Assembly: GCA_964353405.1 (NCBI GenBank)
Contig: CAYGWJ010000101.1
Location: forward strand, 1 to 12,548
Direction of reading: 5' to 3'
Length of the DNA: 12,548 nt
Source of the DNA: JBGLNJ01 sp964353405
GTDB lineage: Bacteria > Chloroflexota > Anaerolineae > Fen-1058
A model generated the notes under the pieces. It was not told the DNA's origin, made no database searches, and was given only the letters and a program-made list of their open reading frames with translations. Below are positions 1 to 5,857 of this stretch, piece after piece (the first letter of the stretch is position 1; every line of letters begins with the position of its first letter). The position numbers and the translations under genes are program-made.

Positions 1-1
1 T

Positions 2-1654
2 GCGCCATCGCAAGTTCCAAAAGCGCCGGTCGAGGAGCGACTGCAACCGACCCGAGTCCCGGCGATCCAGCCTCCTACGGCTAAAGTGCGCATCGAAGCG
101 GACAAGGGGCGCTGGGAGCAGCGCATGGATGAGCGCTCGACCAGCCTCAACCGAGGCCCGCGCGTTGGGACGGCTGAACCCATCAAGCCGCCTGAGCCGC
201 AAGTCGAGGCTGAAGCAGTGCAAGAGGTTGCGCCGGTCGCGTTGGCTCAGCGCCTCAGTGGGTTGGCGGCTCGATTGAGACCACGGCCCGCCGTTGAGCC
301 AGAAATCGAAACTGAGACCGCGCCCGCGGCCGTCTCCTGGCGGCAGCGCCTGGGCGAGCGCGTGGCCGAGTTGAACTTGCGTGACCGCGCCCGGGCCATC
401 GGCGGGTCGCTGAGGGCCGGGGGTATTGTCGCCGCGCGCGGCATAGCCACGGTCTTGCAGCGGATGCTGCCGGAGGGGGTGGTCTCTCAGCAGCGCGGCA
501 AAGCTGCGGACACGGTGTTGATCACCTTTGCGGTGGTGATCCCTCTCGTGGTCTTGGTGCTGGTGGCAGCCAGTTACAAGCAGCATAGCACGCTGGACCG
601 TTTTCAATCGCTGCTGTCCAGCGCGCGCAACGAAGCAGCGCAGGCGGCCACGCTCCAGGACCCGGCGGCCCGGCGCGCGCGCCGGGTGTCCTCATTGGAG
701 CAGGCCCAGTCGGCGCTGGAGATTTTCCCGCAAGACGCCGATGCGCGCGCGGCGCGCGACGATGCTCAACGCGCGCTCGATCAGATTGATAATGTCGTGC
801 GGCTGGACGCAACCTTACTGTGGGATTGGAAGTCGCCCGGGCCGTATCGGCTGGCGGCGCAGGGCGTGAACCTGTTTGTGCTGGACCGGGCGACCAATCG
901 CGTGTTCCAGTTGACGCTCAACGAGTCGGGCGACGCCGTGGCCGACGCGAAGGCGGGCGAGCCGCCCACGCGCGCTTACAAGTCGCAGACTGTGAACGAG
1001 CGGCAGGTGGGTGACCTGATTGACCTGATCTGGATGCCGCAGAGCGGGACGCGCACGCGCAGCAGCCTGCTGATTCTGGATAGCGGCGGCTTGCTCGATT
1101 ATGACCTGGCGTGGAATTTGCGCGCGGTGGCGCTGGGGCAGGGGAGCGTGCCGACCGGCGCGCGCGCCATCGCCGCCTTTGGAGGCAACCTGTACGTGCT
1201 CGACGCGGGCGGGAATCAACTCTGGCGCTACAAGCCGCAGGGCGATGGTTACGGCGGGACACCGGAGAGTTATTTTGACAAGCCGCTCGGCGATTTGGGC
1301 AGCGCCTTGGACGTGGCGATTGACGGGAGTGTTTACCTGCTCTTGGCCGATGGCCGCATCCGCAAATTCTTTGGCGGCGCGGAGAAGAATTTCGCCATCG
1401 CCGGATTGAACGAGCCGCTCAAGAAACCGGTGGCGCTGGCCGTGGACGCCGAGGCGAGGAACGGCGCGGTGTATGTTATCGAGGCGGGGCGCGTGGTGCA
1501 GTTCAATCCCGATGGCGCGTTCATTCGTCAATTCCGGGCGGCCGGCGACGCGTTCGATGCGCTGCAGGATCTGGTCGTGGACGAGCGCAGCGGGCGGATG
1601 TTTGTGATGAGCGGCGGCAAGCTCTATGTGACGCATGTTCCGGCCGTGCCGTGA
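2..1654 (+). CDS. C-terminal part of membrane-anchored beta-propeller protein, probably PP2C-phosphatase type (5' end outside window)
   Basis: The frame is open from base 2 with no stop, so the GTG at 86 need not be the start and the gene probably begins outside the window. Numbering from that GTG, residues 1-140 are a Pro/Ala/Arg/Glu-rich linker. Residues ~143-164 form one strongly hydrophobic membrane helix (VLITFAVVIPLVVLVLVAA). Residues ~170-236 are an Ala/Arg-rich helical segment. Residues ~240-522 carry repeated four-strand blade motifs (NLFVLDRATNRVFQL, NLYVLDAGGNQLWRY, AVYVIEAGRVVQFNPDG, GRMFVMSGGKLYV) typical of an NHL-like beta-propeller. I recall this linker-helix-propeller order as the C-terminal half of PP2C-type Ser/Thr phosphatases in Anaerolineae; the phosphatase domain itself is not visible here, so that identity is inference. 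The propeller would lie outside the membrane, perhaps as a sensor or ligand-binding domain. It ends just before a heptamer repeat. Confidence 0.7.
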   Translation, partial: APSQVPKAPVEERLQPTRVPAIQPPTAKVRIEADKGRWEQRMDERSTSLNRGPRVGTAEPIKPPEPQVEAEAVQEVAPVALAQRLSGLAARLRPRPAVEPEIETETAPAAVSWRQRLGERVAELNLRDRARAIGGSLRAGGIVAARGIATVLQRMLPEGVVSQQRGKAADTVLITFAVVIPLVVLVLVAASYKQHSTLDRFQSLLSSARNEAAQAATLQDPAARRARRVSSLEQAQSALEIFPQDADARAARDDAQRALDQIDNVVRLDATLLWDWKSPGPYRLAAQGVNLFVLDRATNRVFQLTLNESGDAVADAKAGEPPTRAYKSQTVNERQVGDLIDLIWMPQSGTRTRSSLLILDSGGLLDYDLAWNLRAVALGQGSVPTGARAIAAFGGNLYVLDAGGNQLWRYKPQGDGYGGTPESYFDKPLGDLGSALDVAIDGSVYLLLADGRIRKFFGGAEKNFAIAGLNEPLKKPVALAVDAEARNGAVYVIEAGRVVQFNPDGAFIRQFRAAGDAFDALQDLVVDERSGRMFVMSGGKLYVTHVPAVP

Positions 1655-1657
1655 AAA

Positions 1658-1740
1658 GTGATGCGTGAAGCGTGATACGTGATACGTGATACGTGAAACG
1701 TAATGCGTAAAAGCTCACGCATTACGTTTCACACTTTACG
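1658..1740. repeat. Heptamer tandem repeat with perfect 16-bp hairpin
   Basis: Seven consecutive 7-bp units of consensus GTGATAC run from 1658 to 1706 (GTGATGC, GTGAAGC, GTGATAC three times, GTGAAAC, GTAATGC). The last two form the left arm (1693-1708) of a perfect 16-bp inverted repeat whose right arm is 1717-1732, with an 8-nt loop (1709-1716). The right arm is therefore made of the same heptamers in inverted orientation. It occupies almost the whole gap between the propeller gene and rmlB. It could act as a transcript-end hairpin, but there is no T-run. It resembles the short tandem heptanucleotide repeats known from cyanobacterial genomes in style, not in sequence. Confidence 0.85.
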
Positions 1741-1758
1741 ATCTGGTGAAACCAAGCT

Positions 1759-1763
1759 GGAGG
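1759..1763 (+). promoter_or_regulatory. Ribosome binding site that sets the rmlB start at TTG 1770
   Basis: GGAGG lies 6 nt before a TTG at 1770. The longer reading frame from GTG 1746 has no comparable site, because it begins right behind the hairpin element, and it would add eight residues before the canonical N-terminus (KNLLVTGGAGFIGSN) of the dehydratase. Confidence 0.7.
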
Positions 1764-1769
1764 AAATCC

Positions 1770-2792
1770 TTGAAGAACTTGCTCGTGACTGGCGGCGCCG
1801 GCTTTATCGGCTCCAACTATGTGCATTACGCGCTGGAGAAATACACGGACTGGCGCATCGTCGTTTTTGACAAGCTGAACTATCGCGGCAACCTGGACAA
1901 CCTCAAGGACCTGGCGGATCACCCGCGCTATGCGTTCGTCAAGGGGGACATTTGCGACGCGGCGGCGGTGAGCGCGGCGATCGAGCAGCACCACGTTGAT
2001 ACGGTCGTCAACTTTGCCGCCGAGACGCACGTGGATCGCTCGATCATGGACCCGGATGCATTCGTCCGCACGGATGTGTACGGGACGTATGTCCTGCTCG
2101 AAGCGACGAACAAGCACAAGCTGGAGCGGCTGCACCAGGTCTCGACCGACGAAGTATATGGGCAAGTGATGGAAGGCTCGTCGAAAGAGACCGACCCGAT
2201 GGAGCCGCGCAGCCCGTATGCAGCCAGCAAAGCCAGCGCGGAGCTCATCACGTTCTCGTACTATACCACTTACGGCACGCCGGTCACCATCACGCGCGGC
2301 GCAAACAACATCGGCCCGTTCCAGTACCCAGAGAACGTCGTGCCGCTGTTCATCACCAACGCGATGGATAACCAGCCGCTGCCGGTGTATGGCGACGGGA
2401 TGCAGGTGCGGCCGTATCAGTACGTGATGGATCACATCGAGGGGATTGACCTGGTCCTGCGCGAGGGCAAGCTGGGCGAAGCTTACAACATCGGCCCGGA
2501 CGTAGAGACGCCCAATATCGTGATGACGAAAAAGATGCTGGCGCTGCTGGGCAAGCCGGAATCGCTCATCAAGTACGTGGCCGACCGGCCCGGCCACGAC
2601 CGGCGCTACAGCCTGGACTGCACCAAGATCAAGGCGCTGGGCTGGCGGCCCGGCCACACGTTCGACCGGGCGCTGGAAAAGACCGTGCGCTGGTACGTGG
2701 AGAACGAGTGGTGGTGGCGGAAACTCAAGAGCGGCGAGTACCTGGAATATTATCGCAAGTGGTATGGGCAGCGGTTGGCAGAGGCCAGGTAA
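1770..2792 (+). CDS. rmlB: dTDP-glucose 4,6-dehydratase (RmlB)
   Basis: This cytoplasmic, NAD-dependent extended short-chain dehydrogenase converts dTDP-glucose to dTDP-4-keto-6-deoxyglucose, the entry step to dTDP-rhamnose and other deoxysugars of surface polysaccharides. From TTG 1770 it has 340 residues, normal for the family. Visible are the Rossmann motif GGAGFIG (8-14), the catalytic STDE (125-128, the Asp-Glu pair), YAASK (Tyr150-Lys154), NNIGPFQYPE, and the C-terminal RPGHDRRYSLDCTKIKALGW. The substrate-site stretch usually written VRDxxxVxDH reads VRPYQYVMDH here, so an Asp is replaced by Pro. No rmlA, rmlC or rmlD is adjacent. The last 28 codons (2709-2792) are repeated, in diverged form, twice downstream, so the gene end may have been replaced by recombination. 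Family assignment is firm; assignment to glucose rather than another dTDP/NDP-sugar is likely. Confidence 0.9.
   Translation: MKNLLVTGGAGFIGSNYVHYALEKYTDWRIVVFDKLNYRGNLDNLKDLADHPRYAFVKGDICDAAAVSAAIEQHHVDTVVNFAAETHVDRSIMDPDAFVRTDVYGTYVLLEATNKHKLERLHQVSTDEVYGQVMEGSSKETDPMEPRSPYAASKASAELITFSYYTTYGTPVTITRGANNIGPFQYPENVVPLFITNAMDNQPLPVYGDGMQVRPYQYVMDHIEGIDLVLREGKLGEAYNIGPDVETPNIVMTKKMLALLGKPESLIKYVADRPGHDRRYSLDCTKIKALGWRPGHTFDRALEKTVRWYVENEWWWRKLKSGEYLEYYRKWYGQRLAEAR
2709..2792 (+). repeat. rmlB 3'-end repeat, copy 1 (in-gene)
   Basis: This is the current end of rmlB, from the TGGTGGTGG (Trp-Trp-Trp) codons to the TAA stop; it reads ...KLKSGEYLEYYRKWYGQRLAEAR. It serves as the reference for copies 2 and 3. 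Against copy 3 I count 16 differences in 84 positions without any gap. Confidence 0.85.
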
Positions 2793-2844
2793 GTCAAGTT
2801 TGACACATAACTTGCATCTGGCGTATCTTCTCAAAAAGTAGGGG

Positions 2845-2908
2845 AGACTTCCGAAGTCTTGACTGGATTTACGCTTGTCGCAACGTCTTGCCAAGACTTC
2901 GGAAGTCT
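2845..2908. repeat. Pair of inverted 17-bp palindromic repeats
   Basis: AGACTTCCGAAGTCTTG (2845-2861) and its exact reverse complement (2892-2908) are separated by 30 nt. Each arm is itself a near-perfect palindrome (AGACTTC-C-GAAGTCT). It lies between rmlB and the antitoxin-like gene. It could be a small mobile (MITE- or REP-like) palindrome or a bidirectional transcription end; no T-run follows. Confidence 0.75.
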
Positions 2909-2957
2909 AGTCCCGCGAATTATTGAGATGATACCATCTGGCGAAGGAGGTTGGGGT

Positions 2958-3206
2958 ATGCTGACGAGTGTGGAGGGCGTCTATCGTCATGGTAAGATAG
3001 AATTAGGCAAGTTGCCAGCCAATGTACGCGACGAGACGCGCGTAATCGTAACGTTCCTGGAACCCGGCCCGATTGATCTGCGGGCGCGCGGTATTGACGA
3101 AGCGCAGGCTGCCGAGTTGCGCGCGCGACTGGCATCGTTTGCTGAAGAATGGGATAGTCCCGAGATGGACATCTATGACAAGGCTGGGATTGTAGTTGCG
3201 CACTGA
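2958..3206 (+). CDS. Antitoxin-like small protein (VEGVYRxGKIEL family), orphaned, C-terminus altered
   Basis: The start ATG 2958 is chosen because AAGGAGG (2945-2951) lies 7 nt before it; the frame is open further upstream but without a signal. The product has 82 residues. The N-terminal part (LTSVEGVYRHGKIELGKLP, then ETRVIVTFLEPG) and the helical part (RARGIDEAQAAELRARLASFAEEWDSPEMDIYD) match small proteins that, from memory, sit next to MazF/PemK-type toxins in cyanobacteria and Chloroflexota. In those the tail continues roughly as YDNYDAAK; here it changes after IYD to KAGIVVAH and stops, and the bases just beyond align with rmlB codons. No toxin gene follows. It is therefore probably an antitoxin remnant whose end was cut at a recombination junction, though it could still be expressed. 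Antitoxin role is inference from family context. Confidence 0.6.
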   Translation: MLTSVEGVYRHGKIELGKLPANVRDETRVIVTFLEPGPIDLRARGIDEAQAAELRARLASFAEEWDSPEMDIYDKAGIVVAH

Positions 3207-3303
3207 TACGTCGCAAGCGAAGGGTGGTGCGAATTGCGGGGGCGGCAAGTACCTGGAATACTATCGCAAGTGGTACGGGCAAAGGTTGGCGGAAGCAAAG
3301 TGA
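3207..3303 (+). repeat. rmlB 3'-end repeat, copy 2 (displaced, +1 frameshift)
   Basis: From TAC-GTC (YVASEGWC, compare rmlB YVENEWWW) to TGA 3301-3303 this stretch aligns with the rmlB end. One extra G in a G-run (about 3238-3242) shifts the frame; after it the reading KYLEYYRKWYGQRLAEAK matches rmlB residue for residue except the last. In the 54 bases from the TAC codon to the stop I count 9 differences from copy 1, of which 7 are silent, one is Arg to Lys and one is the stop type. It lacks a start and a catalytic domain, so it is a relic. Confidence 0.8.
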
Positions 3304-3305
3304 CG

Positions 3306-3455
3306 ATGCAGCCAGATCAGCCTGTGATTCTTCTTGCCTGCCATGCGCGAGGCGGTTGGGATGAGCGGTTCCGTGACATGGCAGAGCGCGGCGATGACCG
3401 GTTGCTCGACGAGCCGATACGTACACAGTGGGATACGGACGAATGGGAATGGTAG
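3306..3455 (+). pseudogene. mazE-type antitoxin remnant (C-terminal tail only)
   Basis: The frame reads GGWDERFRDMAERGDDRLLD followed by EPIRTQWDTDEWEW and a stop. This is the characteristic acidic C-terminal tail of AbrB/MazE-type antitoxins, the part that wraps the MazF toxin. The ~45-residue DNA-binding swapped-hairpin (AbrB) domain that should precede it is missing: the frame runs back into rmlB repeat copy 2 instead. ATG 3306 gives a 49-residue peptide, but no clear ribosome binding site precedes it. The mazF remnant follows after 3 nt, as expected for a former mazEF operon. Recognition is from family memory. Confidence 0.6.
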
Positions 3456-3458
3456 CCC

Positions 3459-3644
3459 ATGACTGCCAAAGGACACGCCGATCCGACGCGCGTTCCTTGT
3501 CGCTTTCAGGGCAAAGATGGGCAGATCGTGTTGGATCAACTGCGAACTGTGGATAAGGTACGACTGGTCAAGCGATTGGGTCGTATCAGCGCGTCAGCAC
3601 GGCAGGCAGTTTTGGCCGCTGTAGCAGAAATGTTCGCAGAGTAG
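3459..3644 (+). pseudogene. mazF/pemK-type toxin remnant (C-terminal half)
   Basis: The 61 residues contain RVPCRFQGKDGQIVLDQLRTVDK followed by VRLVKRLGRISASARQAVLAAVAEMFAE, which match the second half of MazF-family mRNA interferases (strands after the TAKGH segment, the DQ-R-VDK motif, and the C-terminal helix). The first ~45-50 residues, including the GDxxxxDxxPxxGxExxKxRPxLV start with the catalytic Arg, are absent, so it should not be an active endoribonuclease. ATG 3459 lies 3 nt after the mazE-tail stop, meaning the two deletions left the genes in their original order. The stop is directly followed by rmlB repeat copy 3. Confidence 0.65.
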
Positions 3645-3653
3645 CAAGTTTTT

Positions 3654-3737
3654 TGGTGGTGGTGCAAGTTCAAGAGCGGCGAGTACCTTGAATATTATCG
3701 CGAGTGGTACGGGCAGAGGCTTGCAGCAGCGAAATGA
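3654..3737 (+). repeat. rmlB 3'-end repeat, copy 3 (displaced, frame intact)
   Basis: This stretch has the same 84-nt length as copy 1, no indels, and reads WWWCKFKSGEYLEYYREWYG then QRLAAAK and TGA. I count 68 of 84 identical positions with copy 1; most differences in the second half are silent. It is directly followed by a terminator-like hairpin at 3748, so it may be the original end of the rmlB transcription unit. Confidence 0.85.
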
Positions 3738-3747
3738 TATTTGTCAG

Positions 3748-3770
3748 AGGGCGCTATGGGATAGCGCCCT
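3748..3770 (+). terminator. Terminator-like hairpin after rmlB repeat copy 3
   Basis: AGGGCGCTAT (3748-3757) pairs perfectly with ATAGCGCCCT (3761-3770) around a 3-nt GGG loop. The strong GC-rich 10-bp stem lies 10 nt behind the TGA of copy 3. The trailing sequence is TGTCACGC rather than a T-run, so it is an imperfect intrinsic terminator. Confidence 0.55.
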
Positions 3771-3799
3771 TGTCACGCAAAATCCTGCAGCAAATAAAT
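3770..3799 (+). promoter_or_regulatory. Possible promoter of the nuclease-like gene
   Basis: TTGTCA (3770-3775) and ATAAAT (3794-3799) are 18 nt apart in an AT-rich stretch after the hairpin and about 60 nt before the ATG at 3859. The match is partial and the spacing not ideal, so this is a weak call. Confidence 0.3.
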
Positions 3800-3858
3800 T
3801 ACGAAATCTATCTCATGTTCTACTGTGGGAGCTGATCTCATATCCGAGGTGAGAATCT

Positions 3859-4797
3859 ATGCCACTGTTTTCGATTTCTAATCAGCGCTTGTTTGTGATG
3901 GAGCAAACGAACCTTTCGGCTGAGAAGGCTTTGCAAGACTTGATAGAGAAAAACTTGCAGACCGTGTTTAATTGCCGCTTTGTCGCATCTGAATTTACGA
4001 CGGGCGCACAGCACGCGGGCCGCATTGACACCTTGGCACTTTCCGAAGACGACAACCCTGTTATTATCGAATACAAAAAGGTAGAGTCATCCGAACTCAT
4101 CAATCAGAGCTTGTACTATCTCTCATGGATAGGCGATCATCGCGGCGACTTTGAAATCGCTGTTCAGAAAGCGTTGGGTAACTCAGTGAAGGTAGAGTGG
4201 TCGGATGTGCGTGTTATCTGTATCGCGCCTAATTACAAAAAGTATGATTTGTATGCTGTACAAGTAATGGGAGCCAATATTGAACTTTGGACTTATCGCC
4301 TTTTCAAAAACCAATTCCTCTATCTTGAAGAGGTTTTGCAAAAGTCCTATTCTCCGCCAGTAGTAGCAGCCTCTGCAAGTAACAAGAATCCTGTCATGGT
4401 TGCCGCTGGCAAAAAGGCAGCTATTACCAGAGTTACGAGTACCTATACCTTTGATCAGCACCTTGAAGGTAAACCCGACAAAGTAAAGGAGTTGGCCTTG
4501 GCGGTTCAAGAGTTTATGATGGGCCTTGACCCGGCAATGGAAGAAGCCCCAAAGAAGCAGTATGTGGCCTACAAAATCTCGCAAAATATCGTCTGTATGG
4601 AGCTTCAAAGCCAGCGGATGTTGCTGTTCCTAAAATTGGATCCCAAAGAAATCGCCAACCCACCGAAAATCTCTAGAGATATGACTGGGAAAGGGCATTA
4701 TGGTACTGGTGATTTTGAGATAATGGTCAAATCAATGGACGATTTAGAGATTGCCAAACCGTACATCGAGATGGCTTATCATAAGGTTGGAGGCTAG
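3859..4797 (+). CDS. PD-(D/E)XK nuclease-like protein with C-terminal DUF5655 domain
   Basis: The 312-residue protein starts at ATG 3859, with GAGGTGA (3846-3852) 6 nt before it. Residues ~18-155 hold a PD-(D/E)XK-type nuclease core: Glu30 in the first helix, Asp57 in GRIDTLAL, then Glu71-x-Lys73 in VIIEYKK, followed by a helix with NQSLYYLSWI. Residues ~198-310 match the DUF5655 domain (VCMELQSQRMLLFLKL, then SRDMTGKGHYGTGDFEI). The same architecture is often labelled 'predicted transport protein' (COG3586), but the core has no membrane segment and looks like a DNase; substrate unknown. The gene is clearly AT-richer, with many AAA, TTT and TAT codons, than its GC-rich neighbours, which suggests recent transfer. 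It stands alone, between the rmlB relics and an AbiEii-type pair, where a defence role would fit but is not shown. Confidence 0.8.
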   Translation: MPLFSISNQRLFVMEQTNLSAEKALQDLIEKNLQTVFNCRFVASEFTTGAQHAGRIDTLALSEDDNPVIIEYKKVESSELINQSLYYLSWIGDHRGDFEIAVQKALGNSVKVEWSDVRVICIAPNYKKYDLYAVQVMGANIELWTYRLFKNQFLYLEEVLQKSYSPPVVAASASNKNPVMVAAGKKAAITRVTSTYTFDQHLEGKPDKVKELALAVQEFMMGLDPAMEEAPKKQYVAYKISQNIVCMELQSQRMLLFLKLDPKEIANPPKISRDMTGKGHYGTGDFEIMVKSMDDLEIAKPYIEMAYHKVGG

Positions 4798-4865
4798 AGA
4801 GCAGCCTGAATTGCTCTGGCAAATGGACGAATGCGCTTGAACGTGCGCTGGAGTGAAAGAGAGTA

Positions 4866-5180
4866 ATGTCCAAGTCCTTATCATCTCGTAAAACGTTGCC
4901 GGAATCCACGGCTTGGCTGTTCCCGGAATATACGTTTGGCAAGATAAGCTTGCACACGCATCGCCACGTTATCATCGAGCGGATTCTGGAACGCGGGACA
5001 TGGAGCGAGATCAATTGGCTGTTTGACACCTACGGCGAAAAAGCCGTGCGCGACTGGATGAGGCAGTGGGGCTATCGCGCGCTCACACGCCGCTCGTTTG
5101 CGTTGTGGCAGCTCGTGTTGGGCATCAGGCGCTATCGCGCCCCGGCCTGGGCACGCGCCGCCAAGATGGACCCCTGGTGA
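4866..5180 (+). CDS. DUF6922-like protein, probable antitoxin partner of the AbiEii-type gene
   Basis: The 104-residue protein carries LPESTAWLFPEYTFGKISL, then HVIIERILERGTWSEINWLFDTYGEKAVRDW and RRSFALWQLVLG. This pattern (short strand, then three helices with ERILERG and W-f-xxYG) matches small proteins known as DUF6922, which regularly precede AbiEii nucleotidyltransferases and are thought to be the antitoxin or regulator of the pair. The start at ATG 4866 has only a weak purine-rich stretch (AGAGAG) before it. The TGA lies just 5 nt before the ATG of the next gene, so the two are surely co-transcribed. The function is from family memory and gene order. Confidence 0.7.
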   Translation: MSKSLSSRKTLPESTAWLFPEYTFGKISLHTHRHVIIERILERGTWSEINWLFDTYGEKAVRDWMRQWGYRALTRRSFALWQLVLGIRRYRAPAWARAAKMDPW

Positions 5181-5185
5181 GAGCC

Positions 5186-5857
5186 ATGCCTGATTTTCCG
5201 CACTGGGAAGCCATTACACCGGCCTGCCGCGCTGCGCTGGATGTGCTGCGGAAGCAGGCCTTTCTCCGCAAGTTTTATCTGGCGGGTGGCACGGCGCTGG
5301 CCCTGCAACTTGGTCACCGCATATCCAAAGACCTGGATTGGTTCTCGCCCACAGCGCAACTCAAAAGGGCCGAACGAGAAAGAATTCGACGTGTACTTGC
5401 CCGGACCGGTGCATTCGTTGTAACCGGCGAACAAGACACTATGTTGTTCACGCGGCTCATGGAGGCCGAGGTCAGTTTCATCTATCAGCATCACCCGCTC
5501 ATCGAACCTACCGTTGACCTGGATGGGATCGCTCTTGCTTCGCCTGCCGACATTGGCCTGATGAAGCTGGCCGCGATCAAGGATCGCGGGACGCGCCGAG
5601 ACTTTGTTGACCTCTATTGCCTGCGCCCAATCGTTACGCTCCAACATCTCATTGATCTGGCTCAAGTCAAATACGTTGACCGTCCAGATTTTCTGCCCAT
5701 TCTGGCGCGCGCGTTGGCGTATTTTGACGACGCCGAACAACAGCCCATGCCGGATATGCTCAAGCGAGTTCGATGGGCCGATGTGAAGCGATATGCACAA
5801 GAAGGAGCCAGGTACATCGTTCGACAACAACGCAATCGAGCAGGAGAAAGCGCATGA
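5186..5857 (+). CDS. AbiEii/AbiGii-type nucleotidyltransferase (toxin)
   Basis: The protein has 223 residues from ATG 5186; a GTG at 5177 that overlaps the previous stop would add three residues. Residues ~29-56 are the nucleotidyltransferase signature: FYLAGGTALALQLGHR followed by SKDLDWFSP, with the GG and Asp49-x-Asp51 metal-binding pair. Residues ~119-144 (SPADIGLMKLAAIKDRGTRRDFVDLY) give the conserved Lys and the RDxxDLY motif of AbiEii proteins. Such proteins are toxins of type IV-like or abortive-infection modules that transfer nucleotides, in studied members to tRNA 3' ends. All key residues appear intact, so it may be active. Its stop overlaps the next gene's ATG (ATGA at 5854), an unexpected coupling to a metabolic gene. 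Confidence 0.85.
   Translation: MPDFPHWEAITPACRAALDVLRKQAFLRKFYLAGGTALALQLGHRISKDLDWFSPTAQLKRAERERIRRVLARTGAFVVTGEQDTMLFTRLMEAEVSFIYQHHPLIEPTVDLDGIALASPADIGLMKLAAIKDRGTRRDFVDLYCLRPIVTLQHLIDLAQVKYVDRPDFLPILARALAYFDDAEQQPMPDMLKRVRWADVKRYAQEGARYIVRQQRNRAGESA

Noticed and set aside
815..1636. Minus-strand open frame opposite the propeller gene
   Set aside because: Arg/His/Val/Gln-rich shadow of the propeller repeats, no ribosome binding site or domain.
1658..1740. Possible CRISPR-like or iteron array
   Set aside because: Units are 7 bp with no spacers, too short for CRISPR, and no replication initiator gene is near.
1722..2894. Long minus-strand open frame opposite rmlB
   Set aside because: It mirrors rmlB codons, shows no known motif, and rmlB is certain.
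2920..3426. Minus-strand open frame across the antitoxin and rmlB copy 2
   Set aside because: It spans the junctions of recognised + strand pieces, has no family resemblance and no ribosome binding site.
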